Notes under the pieces: model-generated
The model's database searches: none
The model's input: only the letters and a program-made list of their open reading frames with translations
Told to the model about the DNA's origin: nothing
Translations under genes and position numbers: made by a program
In this document: positions 22,482 through 36,102 of the stretch, one piece after another
Numbering within the stretch: position 1 is the stretch's first letter
Layout: every line of letters begins with the position of its first letter
Assembly: GCF_037038585.1 (NCBI RefSeq)
Contig: NC_092520.1
Span: 193,757,604-193,821,603, forward strand
DNA from: Patagioenas fasciata
Lineage: Eukaryota; Chordata; Aves; Columbiformes; Columbidae
DNA: 64,000 nt
Direction: 5' to 3'

Positions 22482-25083
22482 CTGCTCTGCCCAGAGGAGC
22501 TGTTCTGGCCTTCGCTTCCTGCAGCGACTGCAGGCACCTGCAATGGAAACGTAGAAGATGACCGCTGCCCGTTTTCCAGCTCAGCTCTAAAAGGCAGATC
22601 CCTTGGATGGCTTTGCTCAGCCCAGCTGTGCCACTTCTGCTGGCATCACTGCACCAAGAGTGATGGCCAACCTGCATCAGCCTCACTCTGCACTTGTGCA
22701 AAGCGGCAGGTTGGTGGATGAACTTGCTTGTCCCTACAGTGGCAATCCCACCTTCTGAGGGGGGAGGCATTCTCTCATGCTGTTTGTGGACCTCACCTAC
22801 CTGGGCACTTTCCGCCCCTGCTCCTGCTGCCGGCGACTCCTCGGCCCCTCCAGCGGCGAGCCCAGCCCCCTCTTCCTCCTCCTCCCGCTCCTCCTCGGCC
22901 TCAAAGAGTTCCTCGCGGTGGTGAATGAGGAACTCTACCAGCTGGGTGACCTGCACACAGTAACCCATTGGTTTCCAACACACTGGCTGCAAATGGCTCC
23001 AACGGCCCTTCCCACCCCTCATCCTGCCTTGCGCACAGAAAGCTGCAGCTGGGCGGCCGCTCTTCCCAGCAGCTCCCCTGCCAGCATTGGCTGAAGAGAG
23101 GAGGCAGCCAGGAACCTCTGAAGAGCAAAGCTGGCGTGGGCCTGGAAGGCTGCAGCGGGTTGGGAAACGCAGCGTACCTTCGCTGTCACCCGCACCAGCG
23201 TGTCCAGAGGGAGGGTGTCCTCCTCTGGCGGGCCGAGGAGGTTGGGCCCCACGCAGATGGCCAGGTTGCTGGCTGACATCTTGGTGATGGTGGCGTTGCT
23301 GCTGATGTTCTGCAGCAGCCGCAGCAAGGTGTTGAGGAGGAGGAGGTTGGCCTCGGGTAACTTGCGGGCCACCCTGTGGGAACAGGAACCCAACGTTCAG
23401 AGATGAAGTTGGTGTTGTCAAGACTGGTGTCCCATGCTGATGTCAGCCAAGCCCACCCCAGGGAAGCCTCCTTGGCCAAGCCGGCTCTACAGCAGAGGGG
23501 CTGCCTTCCCTGAGATATTGCCACCTCCCTCCCTGCCTGCCCTTCTGGCCAGAGTCCCTTTGCACAAGGAGCCAGCCCCAACGCCTGCATCTTTTTCAGG
23601 CGGGCTGTGGCTTTGCAGGCAAGTGCCGGGCTCTGCCAGTCCCTGCGGAGCAGCCAGGCTGCTGGCCACACTTACTCTTTCAGCCCCACCAGCCTCTCCT
23701 CCCTGCTGCTCTTCTGCAGGGCGGCCATCCACTCCTGGTAGAGCTCCGCCACGAGGAGCTTGGAGGGGATCTTGCGCAGGAAGTCCTGCAACGCCAAGGG
23801 CTGCGTGTCAGGCTGTGAGCGCTGCTGCCGGGAGCACGGGCAGCAATCCCAGCACGCTGGGTGCCGAGCAGCTCCTGGCTTTGGGCTCCTGCTCGGGCAG
23901 GTGCCCGTCAGCGGCGCCAGAGGCGGGAGCTGCGGGACTCCAGGTCAGCAGGGCTCACCTTCAAGATGACAGCCAGGACGTGCACCGGCTGGCTCGCCAG
24001 GTGGACCTCGGTCCCGCTGTCCAGGGCCTCCCTGATCTCACGGGAGGCACGCTCGCTGGCTGCCAGCCGGAAGATCCCCTCCGTGGATGGCCCCTGTTCT
24101 TGCAGCAGAGCCAGCAGGTCCTGCAGGGGAGGAAGGAGGACGTTGCTGGTCTGGAGACAGGCCCTGGGAGAGGCCGAGCTTCCTCAGGGGCAGGAGTGAG
24201 TGGGGATGGGTCTGCTGCCCTCACTGGGGCAGAACAGAGGGCTGGCTGGAGATAGGTGACGTGGAGAGGAGCGCGCTTTGCCCCCAGGACTCATCTGGGA
24301 TGCCTGCCATGGGGACAGTGCCTCTCCAGAGGAGCCAGCAGGATGGGGACCCCCTGGCCGGGCTTGCTTACCTGCATGGGCTGGGGCAGCATGCCGTCCC
24401 GGCTGCAGAGATCCGCCAGGGGCCGGCCAAAGAGAAGTCCCGTGCGGGCAGAGCCCGACGGCCCCGGTGCCTCTGCAGCCGCCGAGGTCCCTGGCCGCAC
24501 AAAGTGCCAGGGCAGCCACCTCCTCCTCCTGCTGCGGGCGCCACCATCTGCCAAGGAGAAGAGAGCAAAGAGAGGTGGAGCAGAAGCGCCTGGCCAGCGC
24601 TCCTGGACCCTGGAGCGCACGGGAGAAGTGTCCTTTGGCAAAGAGGGATCCCGAGGGCTCAGGTCTCTCCTGCCGCAGAGTAACGGGGACAGAGGTGCCC
24701 TGCGGGAAGGGCAGCAGCAGCCCCAGTGCAGCCTGAGTGCCCGTCTGCAAGAGGAGGAGGGAAGGGCCGTCCTGCCCTAGTCTTCTCCAAACTCACCAGC
24801 CAACTGGCCACTTCCAGCGTTGGGCACGCGTGGGTGCTGGGGCTCAGGCTCAAGCTCGTCCCTGCGGAGCAGATGGCGTCGGGCGTGAGAAAATCGGCTG
24901 CTGCACGGTCCGGCTGTTCTGGGGTGTCCCCGAGCCGTGCCTGGGGGGAGCCTACCTGGAGCCGCGGCAGCAATTCACCTGGCCCATCGCCACAGAACCA
25001 AGAGCTGCCTCTCGAAGGGCACGCTTGCGGGGCGCGAGGTGGTGGAAAAATCTGGCGAAGAGCGCCCCAGTGCCGTCCCGGTG
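22482..25083 (-). CDS. Rho GTPase-activating protein 20-like gene, copy 3
   Basis: Same gene in unit 3. Exons: 24956-25083 (tentative), 24797-24861, 24372-24547, 23959-24120, 23676-23785, 23178-23373, 22801-22950, 22482-22537 (tentative). No difference from copies 1 and 2 is apparent in the RhoGAP exons. The unit's private G at 25831 lies upstream, in a possible extra exon (25797-25862), where it would change Val to Leu if that frame is used. Confidence 0.85.
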
Positions 25084-28000
25084 CTTCAGGGTAAGAGCTT
25101 GGCTCTTACCCCTGACACTCCGAGTTGGCACAGAAGCGTTGCCGGGACAGCGCCGGGTCAACAGAGCCCAACATTCTGAGCCCAGTGGTGGGGGAGGGGC
25201 ACTGGGGGCTCTCCCCACTATGCCCATGTCTCTCGCGCACTGGGAGCCCAGCCCTGGGCACAGCACTTCAGGCCTGGCCTCAGCAGCGCTGAGCAGAGGG
25301 GAAGGGTCCCCTCCCTCCAGCTGCTGGCAAGGCTTTGCCCCGTGCAGCCCAGGGCACCACTGGCTGCCGCCTTGGGCCAGGGCCACCTCGCTGGCTCCTG
25401 CTCAACTTGCCGTCCACCAGGAGCCCAGGACCTTTTGTGCCACGCTCTTTGCCAGCAGCCCTGCCAAGCTGCTTTGGGTCGCAAGTCCGTGCGCACGTGT
25501 CCCAGGATGCTTCATGCCCGTAGCATTGCCAGACATTTCTCCGCATTTCCTAGGCAAGAACTCACCAGTGCTATCATCCTGGCTGGCCGATTGATAATGG
25601 ACACCCACAATGAACCTCCTTTGTATTCCAGCCCCCAATCCTCACTCACAGGCTCTCAACTACACCTCCCATAACCGTAAGGGCTGCCAAGTCAAACCTC
25701 TCCCTTACATACCCTGCGACTCCCCCGACCTCACCTGCCCTGTCTGTCCCTCCTCAATCGCCCGCTCAGCCCTCCCGAGCACTCATGCTCTCTTACCATT
25801 CTGCACCAGGGACAGGAAAGCGTGTGTGCAGAAGTTCCAGCTTCACAAGAGAGCATGGTCGCCTGAAGTATGACGTAAATACGGCATTGGCATGGCAGCG
25901 TGAGCGATTACTTACAAAAAATAGATGTTTTTCCTCGGTCTGGTGACACGCAACAGCTGACAGCACATGAGCTTTCCGTAAGAATCTCTCCAAGCCCTTC
26001 CATTTCTCCCTGGATATTGCCAAGGCACCTGAGTCGCATTTGGACAGGGACAGCCATAGCCCGCTCCATGAGGCTCTGCAAACAAAACATCGCTCTTTCC
26101 CGTGGCACGTGTCAGCTGAATCCTGGAGATCTAGGCTGGGAACTCCACTAAGTCACCTTTGACGTACGATAGAGTAGTAGTTTTTGAGAAGGAGCCGGAG
26201 GTGCTGAGGCCACCCACTCCAGCACCAGATACCAAATTGGGCATTCAGCTCCTCCCAATTTACACAGCTCTATTGCAGCTTTGCATGTGAAAGAATTGCC
26301 AAGATCCCATTCTAGTTAGCGGAGAAAGGACTTATTCCTGCTGTCCTTAAGCAGACATCTTTAGGACACCTTTAGACTTAAGGGAGTGTATCGACTGAGG
26401 CCTATGTTGGATTTCCTACACGCAGGCAGCTTAATGCCGTTTCAGATGCCGTAACGAAACCAGCACCTAGGGATCAGCAGATGTGACGCAGGACCTAGGG
26501 ATAGTCTGGCCCTTCTGAGGGGACAGCCGGAGCTCAGAAAACATCCCCTCTAGAATCTCAGGTCATTCCCAAACCATGCCCAGGGAGGGGTTCTGTCATC
26601 GACCCCTTGCTGCCCACTCACTCTAACGGCTTTGTGGAAACCAAGTCCCAACACAGACGCCCAAGTCACAGTGAACCGAACCCCAGCCTGGTTGTAGTTC
26701 CCTCTTGCGCCAGGGAGGTTTGTGTCCTGTATCCCCATAGCTGAGACCCAGTGGGAGCATTCTCCGCACATTTTGGGTAGCTTGTGCCGTTAAGAGCAAA
26801 TATTGGGGGCTGAGGAACACGCTTTGATCTTGTTTATTTTTTTACTGTGTCTTGTTCTAACCATCTCCATTTGGCAAGTTTCAAAAAACACAATGGACTT
26901 AGTGAAACAAGCTTTTGACCTTTGAAGAAAGGATGTGTCTCATGTCTGTTTACCGCAAAGAAACACTCTTTTATTGAAGAAAATGTATTAATATATAACA
27001 TATCTAAATACTACAAGACATCGGCCAAAGTGAAGAGACATTTTTAAAGCAGGCATGAAACAGCAAATACGTAGCTCCACCCGTCGCTCCTGCCTTCTGT
27101 TTAATACCTGAGTGAGTTTCACAGGCAGCGTCTGGTCAACCGGCGTGCTGAAAGCAACAGGTTGTGCCCACAGCAAAGCGCCTGACTGCCTGCAGCTAAT
27201 TCATTGTGGCCTACCCATTTACCACTGGCGTGATTTTAGGAGCGCCAAGCAAGCGACCGCTCTTCGTGTGCTGTCGAGCACCAACACAGTCTGAGATGAA
27301 GAATCTCGCTTTTTCACATCACCTTTCGGATTACGTCTTTTCATTCTATCGTGAAGCACGTCTCTCTCTAGTAAATACATTTTGATACAACAAAACTGCC
27401 CATGGAATACAAGGTTTCTCTATGTAACCATCATATTTCTGTAAGCTGCATTACAGACTGGTCATCGCCTCCGTCTCACTGTTTCTTATCTTCCATGAAA
27501 ACCTCTCTAAGTTGACCTTGGAGGTTCTTCAGGACTTCTGCTATGATGTCTTCTCCAGGTTTGGTTCGTTTTGGCTTTCATAGGGCTCAAAGCAAGTGGC
27601 TCCTGAGAACTGTCATGCTGAGAAGTGACGGGATTGTGATACAGTTCACACCTAATAGGTCTGTCACCGCTCCAGACTACCTGACCAACCAAACAGGGAA
27701 AAGCGCACAGCTGGCTTGTGTGATGCAGCTCCGCATACACGTTCCTTCTAATGCAGTAAGAAGGGCATAGAGCAGCAGCGTCTCAGGAGGGTCGAATGCC
27801 TCACCCGTTTCCTTGTGTGTTCATGAGATATGGATTTCATCCCAGTGCTTGCTACCCGTTTTCTCCAACCTGCAGGAAACGCCTTCAAATGCCCATTTTA
27901 TTACCTCTTCCTCCAAGGAGGTTTGTGTCCTGTATCCCCGTGGCTGAGACCCAGTGGGAGCATTCTCCGCACATTTTGGGTAGCTTGTGCAGTGAAGAGC

Positions 28001-30516
28001 AAATACTGGGGCTAAGGAACGCGCTTTGTTCTTGTTTATTTTTTTACTGCGTCTTGTTCTAACCATCTCCATTTGGCAAACTTCAGGAAACACTAATTTA
28101 AACATTTAAATGTGGAAATCACCTCAGCGCTTGCTACCCGTTTTTCTCCAGCCTGCAGGAAATGCCTTCAAATGGCCATTTTCTTACCTGTGTCCTTAGC
28201 GGAAATTCTTGCAGCTCAACACGTGCCTTCTGCAGCATGTGCAACTGCCTAGAAGTAGTTGTCATGTCATATGAGCAAGCCGTGTTCGAAGGTGGTCAGA
28301 ATTGAAAATGCCTTCTTTTGAAAGTGTGTACACAGGATACAGAGCTTTATCTTCTTGATATTGGTCACCTACTAAAGGGCCCAGGCTGGATTTGGGGAGC
28401 GTATTAGGGGAAGAACATAATAGCGGTTTAGGGCAAAAGCATTTTTTAGCTGCTAGGGTGTATGCTGCACGTGAGTCAGCTCACCTTGCTGGTTCCTGGT
28501 CAACTTGGTGTGCACCAGGACCCCCAGGACATACTCTGCCACGTTGCTTTCCAGAAGCCTGGTCTAGCTGCTTTGGATCACAAGTCCCAAAGTGCGGATG
28601 CGTCCCGGGATGCTTCACGCCCGTACCCCTGCCATCCACAGTCGGTCCCACGCTCTTGCCGCGCGTCTCCTGTTGCCGCTGCCATGAGGATGAGGAGGGC
28701 ATGTTTCCTTCAGCCCAAGCCGCGGTGCAGGTGGAAAGGCTCTCTCTTGTTACGGGACAGGGACAAAGAGGATGCACCCTGGTGACAGAGTCCAGAGGTG
28801 GAGTTTCCGTAGAACTCCATCCCTTGCCTTTTTTCCCTGACTCCAGCTTTTTCACACCAACTTTGTTCTTCACAGAGTACCTGGCTAAAAGGTGGTGGTT
28901 GGTACTGTCTTTTAGACCCCAGCCTCTAAAACATGGAGGAGAAACTCCAAGAAACAGAGCAGATCAGAAGAGTGCCACCCAGGGGGTTGCAGTTACATCC
29001 TGCCCACTTCCCACTCTTCCTGGCGTGCCTTAGACACTTGGTAGAGACAAGAAAGCTGTCCTTCTGCCTCCTCGGGCCAGTCTTCTTGTCTCTCTGGCTC
29101 CAAATCTGTGAAGCAAAGCCAGGAGAAGCCCAAAATCCAAACCCAAGCTGTTGTGTTACATTTTCTAGAAGGGAGGCAGGGAGGCAAGGAAGGAAGTGTC
29201 ACAGAGGAGCGATTGAGGGTCCTGCTTGCCCCAGAGCTGTGTTTCAACCACTTAAAGAAGAGTGTGACTTCACAGAGGTTGATGGCAAGGTTCACCCTTT
29301 CACTGCATGGAGGAAATGTGCCAAGAAGAGCTGGGTGAGAGTCATTTTAGAATGGCCATTTTATTACCTGTGTCCCTAGAGGAAATTCTTGCAGCTCAAC
29401 ATGTGCCTTTTGCAGCGTGTGCAACCGGGTAGAAGCCAAAGGGCAGTGACAGGAGCCTTTGGAATGAAGTTTCTGCTCTTGGTATCGAACGCACATCAGG
29501 CTTTAGGCTAAAACAGCTACTGTCTGAGGTAATGTCAATCCTATATATTTACCCTTAAAGTAGGGAAACAGTACTAGTCTCAGTTCACAAATGTGGAAAG
29601 GTGGCACAAACATATCTAGTGACCCTCAGAAGTCCACATAGAAAGAATGGCGGAGAAAAGGAAACAAAGTCTCAGCCCTCCACGTATTCATAGACCCAGT
29701 TTTAGAAATTCACAAAACCCAACAAGACCACCGCTATAGCCGATTAGAATACCACAGTCTTTAGTTATTCATAGTAATGTACAGAACACTCCATGATCAA
29801 TTTTTCTTTTATTAAGATGTTGATTACATCTCAAAAGAAAGCGACACAGGAAGCATCTTCTTGGCATTCTCAGGTTTATTTTACTGTTATTAATTTCAGG
29901 TGGAAAGGAGGGAATGTATTGATGAACATCTCCAAGTTCAACGTTAAGTCCGTAACAGATCAAGTGGCAGAATCAAGGCGGTTCTTTCTAAAACCTCTCT
30001 GAAACTTGCTAAATCTGCAGTTACAGAGGCTTTCTGGAATGTATCAAACAAAAGAGGAGGTAGAAATAACTGGAAATTGGTGACTCGCAACTGGCTAAAG
30101 TAATACATTCCTTTGTTTGAGTGAGCAGAACGTCGGATGTGACTGTGCAGTGAGAGAACAACCACAACAGGTAAGTAGTGCCCTGACGCAGCAGCAGCAG
30201 CAGCAGCAGCAGCAAGTCTTCTTCCTTTGGCACCTGGCGGGGCCACGGTCCCCTCACAGCTGCAGCCAGGGCTCACATCCACGCCGGACACCCTGCTCAG
30301 CAGGAGTGAGGCTCGCACAGCTGGATCCTGCCTCAGTTGCTCAGCCGCCAGGTTTTCTTGCTTGGCATTGGATTCTTGCAGCTCCTTCAGACGGGCCCTC
30401 ATCTTGTGCAGCCGCAGACGTTGTTGACAGCAGGGGTGCTCTCCATACGTTTGTTGGGAGCTTGTGCAGTTCAGCCAAATATACCTACCTACCCACCTGA
30501 CTCACCAACTCTCTGA

Positions 30517-30918
30517 CCCTATCGGCTCAAAAGCCTGTGGGAAAATTTTGGAAACTTGCAAACCCGTATGGGAAACCAAAGTGCACTCAGTACACAGCTA
30601 CCTACACTAGAAACTAACTAACAAACAAAATAACGAACTCGCTAACAAACAAACAAACTCTTTTGCCCTACTGGCTCAAAAACCTATGGGAAAATTTCGG
30701 AAACCTGCAAACCCGTATGGGAAAAAAAAGTGCACTCAGTACACAGCTACCTACACTAGAAACTAACAAACTAACTAACTAACTATCAAACTAGCTAACT
30801 CACTAAGTAACAAACTAACAAACTAACTAACTAACAAACTAACTAACTCGCTAAGTAACAAACTAACAAACAAACTAACTGACTAACTTGCAAACTAACC
30901 AACTAACAAACAAACTCT
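30517..30918. repeat. 149-bp minisatellite pair plus tetranucleotide tract (copy 4)
   Basis: Same length and form as copy 2. Confidence 0.85.
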
Positions 30919-31355
30919 GGACCGTCCGGCCGAGCCAACGTGAGGGTGGCAACACGAGGGCGACTTCCTCAGTCAGCTCTTCAACCTGCCTTGAGAAAGA
31001 GGGGGGGAAAAGACGGGCATTAAGTACAAGGCTGAGAGGAGAACAAGCAACTCGTGCTTTGCCGGGATAGGCAATCCCCATCCACAGTTCTCCTCTGCAG
31101 GGTTCCTTAGGGCTGGGTATTAGGCTTTGATGTTTTGCCATCAATGATTTAGATTGTGCGAGTTCGGGGAGGCTTCACGGGACACAGGGGCTTTTGACTC
31201 AACTGCCGTACAAATCTATGCTTCAAGGGCCGGGCCTGGGTACAGCTACAGTAAGAACAGAGAGTAAAACCGAACCAGAGTAAAGGAAGGAGGAACCAAG
31301 AGAAAGACCAAGACAAGCACAAAGACAAAGGCAAGTGGAAGAACTGTTTTACAAT

Positions 31356-31554
31356 GGGCGCGGTGAAATACTGGCACAGGTGGCCCAAACAGGTGGTAGA
31401 TGCCCCATCCCTGGAAACATTCAAGGCCAGGCTGGATGGGCCTCTGAGTAACCTGATCTCATTGAAGGTGTCCCTGCTGCTTGCAGGGGGGTTGGATTAG
31501 GTGACCTTGGAAGGTCCCTTCCAACCCAAACTCGTCTTTGATTCTAGGATTCTA
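31356..31554 (+). mobile_element. CR1 LINE 3'-end fragment (copy 4)
   Basis: Same insertion, at the same place in the unit. Confidence 0.88.
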
Positions 31555-31988
31555 AGTGCCAAATGAAAACCGCCAACCCTGGAGTGCTCTTTGCCTCCAG
31601 ACATCTGCCTTCTCCCAAGGGAAGGTGAACGCTTCCTCTCTGGAGCCATCTCTGGGCACCACAGAGATGTTTGCTAGACTCAGAGCAGCATAACAATTGG
31701 AAAGAGGGAGAGCAGGCTCTTTCACACACCAGGGCTCCTTGCTCTTCTCGCCCCACCTGGCTTGGCTCAGTCGCCTGCTCCTGAGCTCTCTGGTTCCAGC
31801 CTCCTCCGCCGCTTGCAGGGCTGGCAATCGCCCTCCTCTTCGCAGGGGAGTTTTCTCTTCCGGGGGGAAGGATTTCCCCCCTCCCGCGAAGAGCCTGGCA
31901 AGCTTTCCGTCCAAAAGGATTGTTAGGTAGGTAAAGCCATGACAAACAGGAATCAATTCTACTCTAAATCACAGCTAGCTCATGTTAC

Positions 31989-34590
31989 CTGCTCTGCCCA
32001 GAGGAGCTGTTCTGGCCTTCGCTTCCTGCAGCGACTGCAGGCACCTGCAATGGAAACGTAGAAGATGACCGCTGCCCGTTTTCCAGCTCAGCTCTAAAAG
32101 GCAGATCCCTTGGATGGCTTTGCTCAGCCCAGCTGTGCCACTTCTGCTGGCATCACTGCACCAAGAGTGATGGCCAACCTGCATCAGCCTCACTCTGCAC
32201 TTGTGCAAAGCGGCAGGTTGGTGGATGAACTTGCTTGTCCCTACAGTGGCAATCCCACCTTCTGAGGGGGGAGGCATTCTCTCATGCTGTTTGTGGACCT
32301 CACCTACCTGGGCACTTTCCGCCCCTGCTCCTGCTGCCGGCGACTCCTCGGCCCCTCCAGCGGCGAGCCCAGCCCCCTCTTCCTCCTCCTCCCGCTCCTC
32401 CTCGGCCTCAAAGAGTTCCTCGCGGTGGTGAATGAGGAACTCTACCAGCTGGGTGACCTGCACACAGTAACCCATTGGTTTCCAACACACTGGCTGCAAA
32501 TGGCTCCAACGGCCCTTCCCACCCCTCATCCTGCCTTGCGCACAGAAAGCTGCAGCTGGGCGGCCGCTCTTCCCAGCAGCTCCCCTGCCAGCATTGGCTG
32601 AAGAGAGGAGGCAGCCAGGAACCTCTGAAGAGCAAAGCTGGCGTGGGCCTGGAAGGCTGCAGCGGGTTGGGAAACGCAGCGTACCTTCGCTGTCACCCGC
32701 ACCAGCGTGTCCAGAGGGAGGGTGTCCTCCTCTGGCGGGCCGAGGAGGTTGGGCCCCACGCAGATGGCCAGGTTGCTGGCTGACATCTTGGTGATGGTGG
32801 CGTTGCTGCTGATGTTCTGCAGCAGCCGCAGCAAGGTGTTGAGGAGGAGGAGGTTGGCCTCGGGTAACTTGCGGGCCACCCTGTGGGAACAGGAACCCAA
32901 CGTTCAGAGATGAAGTTGGTGTTGTCAAGACTGGTGTCCCATGCTGATGTCAGCCAAGCCCACCCCAGGGAAGCCTCCTTGGCCAAGCCGGCTCTACAGC
33001 AGAGGGGCTGCCTTCCCTGAGATATTGCCACCTCCCTCCCTGCCTGCCCTTCTGGCCAGAGTCCCTTTGCACAAGGAGCCAGCCCCAACGCCTGCATCTT
33101 TTTCAGGCGGGCTGTGGCTTTGCAGGCAAGTGCCGGGCTCTGCCAGTCCCTGCGGAGCAGCCAGGCTGCTGGCCACACTTACTCTTTCAGCCCCACCAGC
33201 CTCTCCTCCCTGCTGCTCTTCTGCAGGGCGGCCATCCACTCCTGGTAGAGCTCCGCCACGAGGAGCTTGGAGGGGATCTTGCGCAGGAAGTCCTGCAACG
33301 CCAAGGGCTGCGTGTCAGGCTGTGAGCGCTGCTGCCGGGAGCACGGGCAGCAATCCCAGCACGCTGGGTGCCGAGCAGCTCCTGGCTTTGGGCTCCTGCT
33401 CGGGCAGGTGCCCGTCAGCGGCGCCAGAGGCGGGAGCTGCGGGACTCCAGGTCAGCAGGGCTCACCTTCAAGATGACAGCCAGGACGTGCACCGGCTGGC
33501 TCGCCAGGTGGACCTCGGTCCCGCTGTCCAGGGCCTCCCTGATCTCACGGGAGGCACGCTCGCTGGCTGCCAGCCGGAAGATCCCCTCCGTGGATGGCCC
33601 CTGTTCTTGCAGCAGAGCCAGCAGGTCCTGCAGGGGAGGAAGGAGGACGTTGCTGGTCTGGAGACAGGCCCTGGGAGAGGCCGAGCTTCCTCAGGGGCAG
33701 GAGTGAGTGGGGATGGGTCTGCTGCCCTCACTGGGGCAGAACAGAGGGCTGGCTGGAGATAGGTGACGTGGAGAGGAGCGCGCTTTGCCCCCAGGACTCA
33801 TCTGGGATGCCTGCCATGGGGACAGTGCCTCTCCAGAGGAGCCAGCAGGATGGGGACCCCCTGGCCGGGCTTGCTTACCTGCATGGGCTGGGGCAGCATG
33901 CCGTCCCGGCTGCAGAGATCCGCCAGGGGCCGGCCAAAGAGAAGTCCCGTGCGGGCAGAGCCCGACGGCCCCGGTGCCTCTGCAGCCGCCGAGGTCCCTG
34001 GCCGCACAAAGTGCCAGGGCAGCCACCTCCTCCTCCTGCTGCGGGCGCCACCATCTGCCAAGGAGAAGAGAGCAAAGAGAGGTGGAGCAGAAGCGCCTGG
34101 CCAGCGCTCCTGGACCCTGGAGCGCACGGGAGAAGTGTCCTTTGGCAAAGAGGGATCCCGAGGGCTCAGGTCTCTCCTGCCGCAGAGTAACGGGGACAGA
34201 GGTGCCCTGCGGGAAGGGCAGCAGCAGCCCCAGTGCAGCCTGAGTGCCCGTCTGCAAGAGGAGGAGGGAAGGGCCGTCCTGCCCTAGTCTTCTCCAAACT
34301 CACCAGCCAACTGGCCACTTCCAGCGTTGGGCACGCGTGGGTGCTGGGGCTCAGGCTCAAGCTCGTCCCTGCGGAGCAGATGGCGTCGGGCGTGAGAAAA
34401 TCGGCTGCTGCACGGTCCGGCTGTTCTGGGGTGTCCCCGAGCCGTGCCTGGGGGGAGCCTACCTGGAGCCGCGGCAGCAATTCACCTGGCCCATCGCCAC
34501 AGAACCAAGAGCTGCCTCTCGAAGGGCACGCTTGCGGGGCGCGAGGTGGTGGAAAAATCTGGCGAAGAGCGCCCCAGTGCCGTCCCGGTG
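31989..34590 (-). CDS. Rho GTPase-activating protein 20-like gene, copy 4
   Basis: Same gene in unit 4. Exons: 34463-34590 (tentative), 34304-34368, 33879-34054, 33466-33627, 33183-33292, 32685-32880, 32308-32457, 31989-32044 (tentative). The RhoGAP exons are intact. Everything 5' of about 34820 on the transcript side is damaged by single-base indels and then a gap, so any upstream exons of this copy cannot be read reliably. Confidence 0.83.
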
Positions 34591-34817
34591 CTTCAGGGTA
34601 AGAGCTTGGCTCTTACCCCTGACACTCCGAGTTGGCACAGAAGCGTTGCCGGGACAGCGCCGGGTCAACAGAGCCCAACATTCTGAGCCCAGTGGTGGGG
34701 GAGGGGCACTGGGGGCTCTCCCCACTATGCCCATGTCTCTCGCGCACTGGGAGCCCAGCCCTGGGCACAGCACTTCAGGCCTGGCCTCAGCAGCGCTGAG
34801 CAGAGGGGAAGGGTCCC

Positions 34818-36089
34818 CTCCTCCAGCTGCTGGCAAGGCTTTGCCCCGTGCAGCCCAGGGCACCACTGGCTGCCGCCTTGGGGCCAGGGCCACCTCGCTG
34901 GCTCCTGCTCAACTTGCCGTCCACCAGGAGCCCAGGACCTTTTGTGCCACGCTCTTTGCCAGCAGCCCTGCCAAGCTGCTTTGGGTCGCAAGTCCGTGCG
35001 CACGTGTCCCAGGATGCTTCATGCCCGTAGCATTGCCAGACATTTCTCCGCATTTCCTAGGCAAGAACTCACCAGTGCTATCATCCTGGCTGGCCGATTG
35101 ATAATGGACACCCACAATGAACCTCCTTTGTATTCCAGCCCCCAATCCTCACTCACAGGCTCTCAACTACACCTCCATAACCGTAAGGGCTGCCAAGTCA
35201 AACCTCTCCCTTACATACCCTGCGACTCCCCCGACCTCACCTGCCCTGTCTGTCCCTCCTCAATCGCCCGCTCAGCCCTCCCGAGCACTCATGCTCTCTT
35301 ACCATTCTGCACCAGGGACAGGAAAGCGTGTGTGCACAAGTTCCAGCTTCACAAGAGAGCATGGTCGCCTGAAGTATGACGTAAATACGGCATTGGCATG
35401 GCAGCGTGAGCGATTACTTACAAAAAATAGATGTTTTTCCTCGGTCTGGTGACACGCAACAGCTGACAGCACATGAGCTTTCCGTAAGAATCTCTCCAAG
35501 CCCTTCCATTTCTCCTGGATATTGCCAAGGCACCTGAGTCGCATTTGGACAGGGACAGCCATAGCCCGCTCCATGAGGCTCTGCAAACAAAACATCGCTC
35601 TTTCCCGTGGCACGTGTCAGCTGAATCCTGGAGATCTAGGCTGGGAACTCCACTAAGTCACCTTTGACGTACGATAGAGTAGTAGTTTTTGAGAAGGAGC
35701 CGGAGGTGCTGAGGCCACCCACTCCAGCACCAGATACCAAATTGGGCATTCAGCTCCTCCCAATTTACACAGCTCTATTGCAGCTTTGCATGTGAAAGAA
35801 TTGCCAAGATCCACATTCTAGTTAGCGGAGAAAGGACTTATTCCTGCTGTCCTTAAGCAGACATCTTTAGGACACCTTTAGACTTAAGGAGTGGTATCGA
35901 CTGAGGCCTATGTTGGATTTCCTACACGCAGGGCAGCTTAATGCCGTTTCAGATGCCGTAACGAAACCAGCACCTAGGGATCAGCAGATGTGACGCCAGG
36001 ACCTAGGGATAGTCTGGCCCTTCTGAGGGGACAGCCGGAGCTCAGAAAACATCCCCTCTAGAATCTCAGGTCATTCCCAAACCATGCCA
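34818..36089. other. Indel-rich contig end next to the gap
   Basis: Relative to every other copy there are single-base losses near 34820, 35175, 35514, 35889 and 36088, and single-base gains near 34881, 35813, 35893, 35931 and 35996. No comparable indels occur elsewhere in the array. Several fall in runs of C or G, typical of uncorrected long-read consensus. Reading frames here should not be interpreted. Confidence 0.85.
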
Positions 36090-36102
36090 NNNNNNNNNNN
36101 NN
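36090..36102. other. Assembly gap (13 N)
   Basis: Run of exactly 13 Ns. Alignment to the other units shows that the sequence resumes at the base equivalent to 45610 after stopping at the base equivalent to about 44836. About 773 bp are therefore missing, and the gap length is not a true size estimate. Confidence 0.98.

Larger units (their letters stand above)
19011..28517. repeat. Tandem-array unit, copy 3 (9,507 bp)
   Basis: Full-length copy marked by A at 19171 (G elsewhere) and G at 25831 (C elsewhere). Copy 6 carries exactly the same two changes at 46932 and 53592; no other copy does. Confidence 0.97.

Noticed and set aside
35299..35613. 104-codon minus-strand ORF present only in copy 4, joining an N-terminal frame to the PH-like segment
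   Set aside because: It depends on a one-base deletion near 35514 inside the indel-rich contig end, so it is probably an assembly error.
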